Source: Helianthus annuus
Taxonomy: Eukaryota > Streptophyta > Magnoliopsida > Asterales > Asteraceae
Length of the DNA stretch: 64,000 nucleotides
Direction of reading: 5' to 3'
Assembly (NCBI RefSeq): GCF_002127325.2
Contig: NC_035435.2
Span: forward strand, 109,598,517-109,662,516
Numbering within the stretch: the first letter of the stretch is position 1; each line of letters starts with the position of its first letter. Below are positions 23,249-36,530 of the stretch, one piece after another. Below the pieces are notes generated by a model. The model saw nothing but the letters and a program-made list of their open reading frames with translations, ran no database searches and had not been told where the DNA came from. The position numbers and the translations under genes were made by a program.

Positions 23249-26200
23249 ATGGCTAGGTCAAAAGAAGTAAACAGTCATTCCCTGGAAAACCACGATGATG
23301 ATAGGATTAATATAACCAGAGGAGAGCTGCGTACACTGATTGATATAACTGTATCTAAAGCTGTAGATAAGTAATTTAGGGAGATTAGTGGGACGCATAG
23401 TAGGACCTCTTCAGTACCCCACTCTAAGTCTGTCCCTAAAACTCATTCTGCAGCTCACAGCAAGCCACCCTCTAAGAAAGATGAACCCAAGAAAGAGGAT
23501 GTTCAACATTCCTCAAACCAACACAGTGTTCCATCTAAAAGGATAGTGTTTGATGATGGACCGCGTACCAAGTCCTGTACTTATAAGTACTTTATTTCCT
23601 GCAAACCCCGGGATTTCACTGGGGAGAAAGGGGCAATTGATTGTATGACTTGGTTAGATGAAGTGGACACTGTTGTTGATATCAGCGGTTGTGCTGAAAG
23701 GGATATAGTGAAGTTTGTGTCCCAATCATTCAAGGGAGAGGCATTAGCTTGGTGAAAGTCTCTTATTCAAGCTGCTGGGAAGATCCCACTCTACAATATG
23801 TCATGGGATCAGTTCGTTGCTCTCATTAAAGAGAATTATTGCCCGCAGCATGAGGTTGAAAGGATTGAGTCTGATTTCCTATCGTTGGTCATGAAAAACC
23901 TAGATTGCCAAGCCTATCTTACAAGCTTCAACACCATGTCTAGACTGGTTCCTTACCTTGTGACACTAGAACCCAAGAGGATTGCTTGCTTCATTGGGGG
24001 TTTAGCCCCAGAAATCAAAGCCAGTGTTAAGGCTTCAAGACCTGCTACTTTTAGATCAGCAGCTGATCTATCTTTATCCCTCACTTTAGATGCGGTCAGG
24101 CTAAGATCGCTCAAGAACTCTGAAGAGAGTAAGAGGAAGCGTGAGGATGATACCTCACGAAGATCTGAGAAGAAGCACAAAGGTAATCCGGACCACAAGA
24201 AAAAGTCTGGGTCTAACAAAGGCAATCAGCGATCAGAGGAAAAGCCAAAGTGCTCAACTTGCCAAAAACGCCACTTTGGAAAATGCAAGCTTGAGACCAA
24301 GTCTCAATTAGGATCACCTGCATGTGGGTTATGCAAGTCTAAGGAGCATAAGACTATTGATTGCAAAAAGATTAAAGATGCCACATGTTACAACTGCAAT
24401 GAGAAAGGGCACATTAAGACCAATTGCCCTAAATACGCCAAGAAGCCTGAGGAAGCCAAGAAGACCAATGCTAGGGTCTTCCAGATGAACGCACAGGAGG
24501 CTATCCAGGATGACAACGTGATCACAGGTACCTTCCTCATTAATGATGTTTATGCAAGAGTGCTATTTGATTCTGGAGCAGATAAGTCTTTTGTTGATGA
24601 TAAGTTCTGTAAGTTGTTAAACCTACCTGTTAGAACCTTAAGTGTGAAATATGAGGCTGAATTAGCTGACGGTACCATAGAAACCGCCTCGACCGTGTTA
24701 GATGGATGTGTTATATCCATTAGGAACCACTCTTTTCCTTTGTCCTTGCTTCGTTTGAAGTTAGCCGGTTTCGATATAGTTATAGGCATGGATTGGTTAT
24801 CTAATAACCAAGCACAGATCGTCTGCAACAAGAAGCAAGTGGTGGTCAAGACTCCATCTTGTCAGTCACTTACCATTCAGGGAGATACCCAGTATGGACT
24901 ACCTGAGCAAGTGTCTATGCTCAAGGCATCTAGGTGTCTGAAGAAGGGTTGTGTCATTTATATGGCACAAGTGACTATTGATGAGCAGAAGCCCAAGGTT
25001 GAAGATATTCCAGTCATTTCTGAATACCCTGAAGTAGTTCCTGAAGAACTACCTGGTTTACCACCAGATAGGCAAGTAGAATTCAGAATCGACATCATCG
25101 CTGGAGCAGCGCCCGTCGCAAGAGCGCCTTATAGGTTGGCACCAACAGAGATGAAGGAATTGAGGACGCAACTAGATGATTTGTTAGCCAAAGGTTTTAT
25201 TAGAACTAGTTTGTCTCCTTGGGGAGTGCCAATCTTGTTTGTCAAGAAAAAGGATGGATCGATGCGTTTATGTATCGATTACCATGAGCTTAATAAGGTC
25301 ACTATCAAGAATAGGTATCCTTTGCCCAGGATCGACGATCTGTTCGATCAACTGCAAGGAGCAACTTATTTCTCTAAGATCGACTTGAGGTCAGGCTATC
25401 ATCAGTTGAAGGTTAGAGATGAAGATGTACACAAGACTGCATTTAGGACTCGCTATGGTCATTACGAGTTCCTAGTCATGCCTTTTGGGCTCACTAATGC
25501 ACCAGCAACGTTCATGGATCTCATGAATCGCGTCTGCAAGCCTTATCTAGATAAATTTGTCATCATCTTCATCGACGACATTCTGATTTATTCAAAGAAT
25601 CAAGATGACCACGAGAAGCACCTTCGATGTATTCTGAAACTACTTCAGCAGGAGAAGCTTTATGCCAAGGTCTCGAAGTGTGAATTTTGGCTTCGTGAAG
25701 TCCAATTTCTTGGACATGTGGTTAGTGAGCGTGGTATCCAAGTAGATCCCGCTAAGGTTGAAGCTGTCATGAACTGGCAAGAGCCGAAGACGCCTACGGA
25801 GATTCGCAGCTTTCTAGGACTGGCAGGATACTATAGGCGATTTATCGAAAACTTCTCAAGAAATGCAGCACCCCTGACTCTTCTCACCCGCAAGAATAGT
25901 AAGTTTGATTGGGGGCCTAAGCAGCAAGAGTCTTTCGACATTCTGAAGCAGAAGTTAAGCAACGCTCCTGTGCTGACGTTTTCTGATCACAAAAGCCTTC
26001 AACATTTGTTCAATCAGAAGGACTTGAACATGAGGCAGCGAAGGTGGATGGAAACTCTAAATGATTATGACTGTGAGATAAGATACCATCCAGGCAAGGC
26101 AAATGTGGTTGCTGATGCCCTAGGTAGGAAGGAAAGAGTGAAGCCTATAAGAATCAATGCCAAGAGCATTGAGATAAAGAACAGTTTGAATGAAAGGTTG

Positions 26201-27612
26201 TTAGTTGCGCAGAAGCAAGCTGTGCTAGAAGCTAACTATCCTGAGGAAAAGCTAGGAGTAACTGAAGAACAGTTATCCTATGGAAAGGACGAAATTCTAA
26301 GGTTAAATGGACGTATATGGGTTCCAGTTTATGGAGGACTTCGGGATGTCATCCTCCAGGAAGCCAACAGTTCTAAATAGTCCGTTCATCCTGGAGCTGA
26401 TAAGATGTACCAGGATCTGAAGGCAAATTATTGGTGGATAGGCTTGAAGAAGTCTTTAGCTGCCTATGTAGCTAAATGTTTGACATGCGCGCAAGTCAAA
26501 GCTGAACATCAGAAGCCTTTAGGTTTGCTACAACAGCCTGAGCTCCCCACCTGGAAGTGGGAGATGGTAACAATGGATTTAATCACCAAGTTGCCAAAGA
26601 CAAAGAAAGGAAATGACACTATATGGGTAATACTAGATAGACTGACTAAGTCAGCACATTTCCTACCCATTAAGGAGACTTATAGCTCCGACATGTTAGC
26701 CCAATTGTACGTAGATAAGATTGTATCTCTACATGGCGTACCAGTGTCAATTATCTCGGACAGAGATACTAGATACACATCACATTTTTGGAAAAGTTTC
26801 CAACAGTCTTTGGGCACGCGCTTAAATTTTAGTACGGCTTACCATCCTCAGACAGATGGACAGAGTGAGCATACCATCCAAACTTGGAAGACATGTTTCG
26901 TGCATGTGTGATTGACTTAGGTGGTAATTGGGATAACCACCTGCCATTGATTGAGTTCTCCTATAACAATAGCTACCATACAAGTATTCAGGCTGCGCCT
27001 TTTGAGGCATTATATGGTAGGAAATGCAGAACGCCTATTTGTTGGGCAGAAGTAGGGGAAACTCAATTATCAGGACCTGACATCGTCCTTGAAATGACAG
27101 AAAAGATTGTCCAGATTCGTGACCGCCTGAAAGCTGCCAGGGATAGGCAGAAAAGTTATGCTGATAAAAGGCGAAAACCTCTAAAGTTTGAGGTCGGAGA
27201 TAAGGTTCTACTCAAAGTGTCACCCTGGAAGGGAGTGATGTGATTTGCTAAGAAAGGTAGGTTAAGCTTGAGGTATATAGGTCCATTCGAGATCATCGAA
27301 TGTGTTGGATCAGTGGCTTACAAGTTAAACTTACCTGAAGAGCTCAGTGGTATTCACAATGTATTCCACATCTGCATTCTGAAGAAATGTCTAGCAGATG
27401 AATCGCTAGTCATGTCGCATACTGATGTGCACATAGATGAGAGCTTGAAATTTGTGGAGAAACCTGTGTCATATGAGGATCGACAGGTAAAGAAGCTTCG
27501 AAGGAAGCATGTGCCTATTGTAAACGTTAAGTGGGATGCCCGCAGAGGTCCCGAGTACACGTGGGAGGTAGAATCCACAATGAAAGAAAAGTACCCTCAT
27601 TTGTTTCAGTAA
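23249..27612 (+). pseudogene. Element C gag-pol (decayed)
   Basis: The ATG at 23249 opens a Gag related to that of A. Knuckles ([14 protein letters not shown] near 24388), protease DSGA near 24571, reverse transcriptase with FIDDILIY near 25569, integrase and the chromodomain-like end can all be read. Lesions are TAA at 23372-23374, TGA at 23753-23755 in place of Trp, an in-frame loss of about 70 codons of RNase H including its first catalytic Asp (joint near 25980), TAG at 26378-26380, a one-base deletion near 26884 and TGA at 27241-27243. The last frame closes with TAA at 27612 after a chromodomain-like end. It cannot encode an active polyprotein. Confidence 0.9.
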
Positions 27613-27628
27613 ATCTCGAGGTCGAGAT

Positions 27629-27648
27629 TTCTTTTAAGGGGGCAAGGA
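27629..27648 (+). other. Polypurine tract of element C
   Basis: TTTTAAGGGGGCAAGGA directly precedes the 3' LTR start at 27649 and is close to the tract of element A. Confidence 0.8.
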
Positions 27649-30600
27649 TGTAACACCTCTAAAATTTATGTCCAATAATGTATTGACACGTGTCATGGAC
27701 TTAAAACGTGTAAAGGATTGATTTAGAGGGACTAAAGTTGACAAACAGGGAATCTGTGTGTATAAAAAGGGTTCAAAATGTCAACAATGGATAAATATAA
27801 TTCACAATAAACCTACATGATGTTTATACCCTTAAACGAATAAATCATGGATCATACGAAGCTAATTGTGAAAGAAAGTGAGGAATTACAAACTACAGGG
27901 GTTAAATGTGTCAAAAGTTTAAAGTATACCTCTGAGTGACCTTTTAACAAACCCGAAGCTTTGTAATGATTAATTATACTCATGAGAATGTGTGATAAAA
28001 ATTTCACAAAGTTTCGTTATCGTATGAGAAAGTTATGACAATATTCGTATGCGAGGGGTTAAAAGCGTCAACGTTGAAATTTGAGACTTTTCGGTGATCG
28101 TATGAATAACCGGGGACTTAACAAAGTTGGTTTATGACTTGGGGTCCTTAAAAGTCAAGTTTGGGGGTTAAAAGTGCAAGAAACCATGTGGAAATCAAGT
28201 TTGGAAGGACCAGGGACCAAATGTGCAATATTTGAAAGTTGTTTACCTGGACCCAGGCCTCACACGGGCCGCGTAAGCCCAGGCAGGACCCTTACGCGGG
28301 CCGCCTGGCACTGCCAGATACAGAATTTCATCACAGTTGCCTGTTACAGCCAGTTTAACCGACTTAACTTACCATTTTTCGATTCAAGGGGCTTGTTTGA
28401 TGGTTTTATAGGGCCTAGGGACACTTGGAATGATCCCATAACATCTATAGACTTGCTTGGCATGATCTTCTTGCATCAAAACACCTATATAAAGGCCATG
28501 AGTTGGGTTCTTCATTTGCGCATTCACTTGAAAGTTTCATAACTCACTTCTTGGAGGTTCCCGGAGCTCAAGCACCCTTCCTAGTGATCTCTAGTCGTGC
28601 TTGGGACTTCAGTAAGTATCATTAACCTCCTTTAATTCAGTTTTGCTTAGTTTATTAGCGTAAAGTCAAACCGTCATAATTAAGATTTGATTTCGTCATT
28701 AATCTTAAATTCTCCAGTCAAAATTCAAATTGAAAGTACCTATGAGTTGGTAATTATGTGGGCAATAAACCCTTAAAAGGGCACCCTCTGATTCCCGTTC
28801 TAACTAGGTCAATTGTCGAGTCAAAGTTAATCTTAAAAAGTCAACAGAAAGCTTATTTTCAAATTAATGCATAATTAGCAATGTAGAAGCTATGCAACCT
28901 GTTTTATCATTAATATAACTTGGTAACTAATGTAAGAACATGTCTAAACATGTTCAACTCGACAATTTTCAGTTTAGGCTCGGTTCGGGACCGAAAGTCG
29001 CATAGTTTGAGTTCTGCTTTGACTTTCAGTTCTGGCCCGTTTAAGCATGATTTAGGAATGCCTTAGAGCCTTAATAGGACCAAGTTACCTATAAGTATAA
29101 CCCTCTGTGATTATACAACTTGGTTCATTAGTTATCCGATTTATATGCATATTTCCGTTAAATGCCTAAATGTTGACTATTATGCCCTTATGACCTTAAA
29201 ACGTGAATTTTGAAAATGTAAAAGAGTAGAAACCTTAAGTACTGATTTATAAACTTGTACCTAGAATTTGACATCAGTTTGAGGTCTAGATTAAGAGTTA
29301 CGCTCAATAGCGTAATTAAAAAGCTTTTTAGTAATTAAATGGCGTAATTAGCATATAGCCTATCTAAACCCAAATTTTTATACCAAACTTTTTACCCACT
29401 GATATAAAATAATATTTTGGGATTTTTGGAGATTTTTATTTATTTTTAGGCTGATCATAACCTAGAGTTCTATGCTTAATTCAGTAGTTGTCGGTTTTAC
29501 CCTTTTAGGTTATAAAATGACTTTTACCAAACCTTTTGATACCAAACCTTTTTATACTAATCTAATATGATAAATAGAATATTTTAAGCCTTCTGGAATA
29601 GTAAAAATATCAGCTTTCCTTTAAGAACCCGGAAATAACTCAAACCGCCTTTTAAGCGTTTTTAAGTATTTTTAACGCATAGTATGTACTAAAACCATAT
29701 TATGGATACAAAAGACTTGATACCTACTGATATTTTAAGTAAAATTTTATATTCTAACAGTAAGTAAAAGTTTAAAACTCAGATTTCCAGATTTGTCCTT
29801 TAAACCTTAAGTGAAATTACCAAAATGCCATTTCGGTGCATAGAATGGTTAGAAATGATAAATTGCACATATAGGTTATACCCTACTGATATAACTAAGT
29901 AAATTAAGTATTTTACTGAGTACGTCAGATCCAAAACTCAGAATTATATTTAAACTCTTTTATAACCTTTTAAATGACCAAAATGCCCTTACGGGGCATA
30001 ATTTGAGTTAAAATTCATATGGGGCATAATAGAAGATATCTTACTGATATCACAACATATTTAAGGCATATTAACTTAGGAAACTTGTATATGACTCTTA
30101 TGGTTACTCGTTACGCACTTTTCGCATTCGGATCGGCTTATGTAACTAGTTTGCATATATTAGCCGAAACGGGTCAAACCATATCGTTTTTGTCTCAAAA
30201 TCCAGAATGTGTTTAAGTTACCCATATTAAACAAGCATGCAAGCTTGTCGGGTCAAAACCACATTCTAAACCGATCTTCGCTTTATCATGCGTTTGAACC
30301 GTGTCTTCCTTTTTTTAAAACTAACCGGTGTAAGTCTAGGCTTAATTAGAGACCCGTTAGGATTCTAATAGGTTATTAAAAACCTTTGTTCCAGATTAGG
30401 AGCCCAGTAAAAGCTACGTGCACTTGGTGTATTTGATTTATACTTTGCTCAGGTAAATACTCTTAACTTATTTTCCCTATACGGGCTTGGGATACGGTAC
30501 TATAAAAGTACCGCTTGGTCGGGTGTGTGTAGTCATTTAAATCAGATTGTGATTAATGTATTTGCGTGACCCATTTAATATGTATTTTATGGTGTATGGC

Positions 30601-31263
30601 CTTTGGGGGTTAAATGACCATGTCCCGGATATCCTTGGCATCATTCAAAGAAATGGCCACGACCTAAGTACGGGGTGTAGGCGTACACCTGACAGCTGCA
30701 TATGTAAAAAATGGTAGCCCACTTAAAGGAATCAGTCTTGTGGGTATTATACCTGTGGCGTGTCAGTTAATCTAGATCGGCCCTACCAACCGGCCCTGAT
30801 GGACGATAAATAAGTAAAACTGTATACAAGATTATTTTTAAATAATTGTCCCAAGTTATAAAAGATATTATTGCCTAAGTGCATTCAAATCAATTTTCTA
30901 AACATTTTCAAAATGAGCCAGATAAGTTGTATTTACCAATGTAAACTGACGTATTTTCCAAAAAGGCTAAGTGCAGGTACTATACGTAATAGGCTGGCTA
31001 CTCCAGGCATCAATAATCAAGTCTCGCAAGCTCTAGATGTCAAAGTCTGTTGAATAGTTTTCCTTTTTATTTGTTCCGCCTGTGGATCTGTTTCAGCCAC
31101 TTTGTGATACTTAATATTACATTCTATTTGGTTGAAATGAATCTATCTTTTTGCTTCCGCTGTGCATTTATAATTTGTGTTGTTTGACTATGATGATATC
31201 AAGTACGTCATGATACTCCCCACCAGGCACACCGGTAATACGTGGAAATATCGGGGTGTGACA
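27649..31263 (+). repeat. 3' LTR of element C
   Basis: This 3615-bp LTR runs from TGTAACACC to GGGTGTGACA. It is homologous to the A LTR along its length but clearly diverged. A TATA box CTATATAAAG is at 28485-28494, and two GC-rich cores (ACGGGCCGCG and GCGGGCCGC type) lie near 28264-28310. No ORF of interest is present. Confidence 0.92.
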
Positions 31264-31921
31264 GTTCTCCTATAACAATAGCTACCATACGAGCATTCAG
31301 GCTGCACCTTTTGAGGCATTATATGGTAGAAAGTGCAGAACGTCTATTTGTTGGGCAGAAGTAGGAGAAGCTCAACTATCAGGACCTGGAATAGTCTTTG
31401 AAACGATGGACAAGATTGTCCAGATTCGTGACCACCTGAAAGCTGCAAGAGATAGGCAGAAAAGTTATGCTGATAAAAGGCGAAAACCTCTAAAGTTTGA
31501 GGTTGGTGATAAAGTCTTGCTTAAAGTATCACCCTAGAAGGGGGTGATGCGATTTGGTAACAAAGGTAAGTTAAGCCCAAGGTATATAAGACCATTCGAG
31601 ATCATCGAATGTGTAGGAACAGTGGCTTATAAGTTAAACTTACCTGAAGAGCTCAAAGGTATTCACAACGTATTCCACATCTGCAATCTGAAGAAATGTC
31701 TAGCCGATGAATCGCTAGTCATACCACATACAGATTTGCACATAGATGAGAGCTTGAAATTCGTGGAAAAACCTTTGTTGATCGAGGATCGACAGGTTAA
31801 AAAGCTTCGGAGGAAGCATGTGCCTATTGTAAAGGTTAAATGGGATGCCCACAGAGGTCCCGAGTACACATGGGAGGTAGAATCCACAATGAAAGAAAAG
31901 TACCCTCAGTTATTTCAGTAA
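31264..31921 (+). pseudogene. Integrase C-terminus and chromodomain-like end of element A (right copy)
   Basis: The sequence starts inside the integrase at the [10 protein letters not shown] region immediately after the C LTR and runs to TAA at 31919-31921. One stop is seen, TAG at 31535-31537 in place of Trp. It ends with the chromodomain-like motif ([16 protein letters not shown]). The purine tract and the A-type 3' LTR follow, so this is the genuine 3' end of element A. The same region is already present at 18896-19466, which means the integrase end is duplicated. Confidence 0.88.
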
Positions 31922-31936
31922 ATCTCGAGTTCGAGA

Positions 31937-31957
31937 TTTCTTTTAAGGGGGTGAGGA
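31937..31957 (+). other. Polypurine tract of element A
   Basis: TTTTAAGGGGGTGAGGA ends directly at the 3' LTR start. Confidence 0.8.
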
Positions 31958-34900
31958 TGTAACACCTCGTAAATTTATGTCCAATAAAGTATCGACACAT
32001 GTCATGAGCTTTAAACGTGTAAAAGATTACTTTGGAGGGACTAAAGTTGACAAACAAGGAAACTATGTGAATAAGAGGGTTCAAAATGTCAACAATGGAT
32101 AAATATACTTTAAAATAACCCTACATGATGTTTATACCCTTAAACGAATAAATCATGGATCATACGAAGCTAATTGTGAAAGAAAGTGAGGAATTACAAA
32201 CTACAGGGGTTAAATGTGTCAACATGTTTAAATTATACCTCTGAGTGACCTTTTAGCAAACCCGAAGATTTGTAATGATTAATTATACTCACGAGAATAA
32301 GTGATAAAAATTTCACAAGGTTTCGATAAAGTATGAGAAAGTTATGGCAATATTCGTAAACGAGGGGTTAAAAGCGTCAACGTTGAAATTTAAGGCCTTA
32401 CGGGTGATCACAAATTTAACCAATGACTTAACGGTGTTTGATAATCCCTTGGAACCCTTAAAAGTAAGGTTAGAGGGCCAAAAACGCAAGAACAGGACTT
32501 AAAACAACGCTTAAAAGGACCAGGGGCTGAATTGCAATTAATGAAACTTGTTTGGCTGGTTCTGGAGAGCCAGGCGGCCCGCGTAAGATGGTCCTATGGG
32601 GCTACGCGGCCCGCGTGGGCATGGCAGCGACAGATTATACCTGCAGATGTCAGACCAGGGGCTGTGCAAATGGATTTTCATGCACTAGGGACAGTTGTGA
32701 TGATCTAAATCCATACATAGAGTTATTTGGCATCATCTTGTTGCATCAATTTTGCTATATAAGCAACCCTCTTGTTGCAACACTTTGTTCATTCATTTGC
32801 AAAACTTCACAAACTCACTTCTGGAGTATTTTGGAGCTCAAGCACTCTTCCCACAAGTCACTAGTCGTAATTAGGACTATTGTAAGTGTCCTTAACCTTC
32901 TCTAATTCAGTTTAGCTTAGATAATTAGCTTAAAGTCAAACCGTCGTAATTAAGATTTGACTTCGAGATTACTCATAACTTGTCCAGTCAAATCTCGAAT
33001 TAAAAATACCTATGAGTTGGTAATTATGTGGGTAATAAACCCTTAAAAGGGTACCCTCTGATTCCCACTCTAACTAGGTCAATTGTCGGGTCAAAGTTAA
33101 TCCTAAAAAGTCAACAGAAAGCTTATTTTCAAATTGATGCATAATTAGCAATGTAGAAGCCATGCAACCAGTTTTATCATTAATATAACTTGGTAACTAA
33201 TGTAAGAACATGTTTAAAATGTTCACCCCGACAATTTTCAGTTTAAGCCCGGTTCGGAACCGAAAGTCGCATAATTTGACTTCCGCTTCGACTTTCAGTT
33301 CTGACCTGTTTAATCATAGTTTAGAAATGCCTTAGAGCCTTATTAGGACCAGGTTACATGTTAGTATAACCCTCTGTGATTATACAACTTGGTTCATTAG
33401 TTATCCGATCCATATGCATGTTTCCGTTAATTACTTAAATGTTGACTATTATGCCCTTTTCACCTTAAAATTTGATTTTTGAAAAATTAAAAGAGTAGAA
33501 ACCTTCATTTCTAATTTATAGATTTGTCCCTAAAATTTGACATCAGTTTGAGGTCTAGATTAGGAGTTATGCTCATTAGCGTAAATAAGAAGCTTTTTAG
33601 TAATTAAATGGCATAATTAGCATATAACATATCTAAACCCAATTTCTAATATCAAACTTTTTACCTACTGATATAAAATAATATTTTGGGATTTTTGAAG
33701 ATTTTTATTTATTTTTAGACTGAGCATAACATAGAGTTCTAAGCTTAATTCGGTTATTGTCGGTTTTGCCCTTTTAGCCTATAAAATGAGTTTTACAAAT
33801 CCTTTTGATACCAAACCTTTTTCTACTGATCTAATATGATAAATAAAATATTTTGAGCCTTCTGGAATAATAAAAATATTATCTTTCCTTAAAAAACCCG
33901 GAAGTGACTCCAAATCGCCTTTTTAAGCGTTTTTAACGCATAGTATGTATTAAAACTATTTTAAACATATAAGGTTTGATGCCTACTGATATTTTCAGTA
34001 AATTTTTATATTTTAACAGTAAACAAAAGTTTTAAACTCAGATTTCTAGTTTTGACCTTTTAGGCTTATTTGAAATTACCAAAATGCCCCTACGGTGCAT
34101 AGTATGGTTATAATTAATCAATTTTACATATATATGATACCCTACTGTTATAACTTATTAAATTAAGTATATTTATTGATTAAATCAGACCTGTAATTCA
34201 GATTACTATTTAAACTCTTTTATAACCTTTAAAATGACCAAAATGCCCTTACGGGGCATAGTTTGAGTTTAAAATCATTCTGGGCATAATAGAAGATATC
34301 TTACTGATGTCACAACATATTTAAGTCATATTAACTTAGGAAACCTGTATATGACTCTTTTGGTTACCCGTTACGCATTATTCGCGTTCGGTTCGGTTTA
34401 TGTAACTAGTTTGCGTAAATTGTCCAAAACGGGTCAAACCTTATCGTTTTTGTCTCAAAATCCAGAATGTGTTTAGTTTACCCATATTATACAAGTCTCG
34501 AAACTTGTCGGGTCTAAATCACATTTATTCCGGTCTTCGCTTAATCATGCTTTTGAACCGTATCTTTCTTTAAAACTAACCGGTCTAAGTTTAGGCTTAT
34601 TTAAAGACCCGTTAGGAATCTAATAGGTTATTATAAACCTTCGTTCCAGAATAGGAGACCCGGTAAAAGCTATGTGCACTTGCTTATTGTGATTATTACT
34701 TGCAAAGTTAAATAATTTTAACTTATTTTCCCTTATATGGGCTTGGGGTACGGTATATAAAATAACGCTTGGTCGAGCATTGAATCTTTAATCGTATGAT
34801 GGTTAATTTATTGAAAGGACCCGTTTAAATTGTTTTGTTGCTTAAAGCCTTTGGGGGATTAATGACCATGTCCCGGATATCCTTGGCATCATTCACAGAA

Positions 34901-35520
34901 ATAGCCACGACCTTAGCACGCGGGTGTAGGCGTACACCCGCCAGTGCATTTATAAATAAAAAGATATAACCGCCGGTTTCGAGAATAACTCGCTGCGGGA
35001 CTATATCATGTGGTGTGTCAATTAATCTTTAACCCGGTGTTCAGCCCGGGCTACTGAACGTATAAGAAACATGTAATTCTTTTACAAGTTTATATATAAA
35101 TAATTATCCCAAGTTATAAAAATCTTTTGTGCAATATATGTGCATTCAAATCAATTTTAAACATTTTCAAAATGAGTCAGTTAAATTGTATTTACCAGTG
35201 TAAACTGACGTATTTTCCCAAAAAGGCTAAGTGCAGGTACTAATCGGAATAGGCTGGTCTCTCCTGGCATCAAATAGAAGTCTCACAAGCATAGATGCCT
35301 AAAGTCTGTGAACAAAGTTTCCTTTTTATTCGATCCGCATGTGGATCTGTTTCAACTATCTTGTGATACTTAATATTACAATTTATTCAGTTGAAATAAA
35401 TCTATCTTTTGCTTCCGCTGTGCATTTTAAATTGTGTTCTTTGACTATAATGATATCAACTACGTCACGATACTCCCCACCGGGACCACCGGTAATATGT
35501 GGAAATATCAGGGTGCGACA
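31958..35520 (+). repeat. 3' LTR of element A
   Basis: This 3563-bp LTR is the partner of 343-3948. It has GC-rich cores at 32574-32610 and a TATA box at 32755-32763. It is followed by the GATAT target copy and then by copia element D. Confidence 0.92.
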
Positions 35521-35525
35521 GATAT

Positions 35526-36530
35526 CCAGCATCAGCATACCTAACAAGCTGTGACTTTTGATCTTTCTGGTAGAAAAGATCCTAAGTGTTGTGTCCCGCA
35601 AATATACCAGAATATATGTTTTACTCCATTCCAGTGTCTACGTGTTGGATTCGAACTATATCTCGCTAGTACATGTACCGCAAATGTAATGTCGTGTGTA
35701 ATGTTATTTGCGAGATACATAAGGGCACCATTGCACAGATACTCAAACTGTAGGCCGATGCATTTTGTCAAACCAAGATGTTTTATTTCGAATTCTTTCT
35801 TTAACAACTGAGCAACTTTCTCTATATCTTCAGGAGACCCGATGATGTTAAGATCATCAATATAAACTGCTATTATGGTAAATTTTGAGTATGATCTTTT
35901 AATAAAGACACCTGAACTGATTACATCAGACTTGTATCCTTCTTTTTTGAGATATTCACTAAGTCGATTGTACCACATACGACCAAATTGTTTGAGACCA
36001 TATAAAGATCTCTGGAGTTTTATAGCACACCTATCTCGAGGTGTTGATTGTCATGATTCAAGCAACTTTAATCCTTAAGGGATTTTCATGTAGATGTCAT
36101 TTTCCGATGTCTCGTATAAATATGCGGTGACGACATTCATTAGGCTCATATAAAGTCTTTTAGAGATTGTGAGGCTGATTAGAAATCTAAGAGTTATCAC
36201 ATCCACAACAGGGGGAATACGTTTCCTCATAATCAACTCTTGGAATTAGGGAAAACCCTCGTGCTACAAGTCAAGCATTATATCGCACAATCTCATTCTT
36301 TGCATTTCTCTTTATTGCAAACACCCATTTATAACCACCTGTTTGATGTCTATGGATGTTCAGACTACAGGTCCGAAAACATGTCGCTTTTCGAGCGAAT
36401 TTAGTGCCGCCTTTGGCTTCTTGCCATTTTGGTCAATCATTTATGTGCATGCACTTTTCTAAAGTTTTAGGGATGTAATCATTTTCATTCATTACATTTG
36501 TGTTGATAACGTTGAAGAAATAGTATGTTT
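35526..36530 (-). pseudogene. Ty1/copia element D, reverse transcriptase part
   Basis: Read on the minus strand from about 36530 downward, the translation gives a decayed copia reverse transcriptase: a GYKWVFAIKR block, LVARGF, a MNVVTAYLYE block, SLYGLKQFGRMWYNRLSEYL, and IIAVYIDDLNIIGSP for the active site. The stretch 35541-35978 is still open; further upstream there are stops and frameshifts. At 35526 it is cut inside the ADAGY motif by element A and resumes at 337 in the same direction. No LTR of this element is seen at its right end. Confidence 0.87.

Larger units (their letters stand above)
19467..31263 (+). mobile_element. Ty3/gypsy (Tekay-like) LTR element C, decayed relative of A
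   Basis: Element C consists of a truncated 5' LTR (19467-22304), a primer binding site, a gag-pol body with stops, a purine tract and a full 3' LTR (27649-31263). Its right end meets integrase sequence at GTTCT (31264-31268). No matching left target copy is present because the first 762 bp of its left LTR are missing and the flanking DNA is a C-like integrase rather than the A insertion site. It lacks the extra ORF found in A and B. Confidence 0.85.
343..35520 (+). mobile_element. Ty3/gypsy (Tekay-like) LTR element A, host of nested insertions
   Basis: The element begins TGTAACACC at 343, ends GGGTGCGACA at 35520 and is flanked by the direct repeat GATAT (338-342 and 35521-35525). It has LTRs of about 3.6 kb, an initiator-Met primer binding site, a purine-rich tract before the 3' LTR and a Tekay-like gag-pol with a chromodomain-like end. 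It inserted into copia element D. Its body now holds element B and the A/C recombinant region, so only about 3949-9343, 18024-19466 and 31264-31957 are A-type coding remnants. Part of that (from about 7.87 kb to 19466) looks C-like. Stops and frameshifts show it is inactive. Confidence 0.9.
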
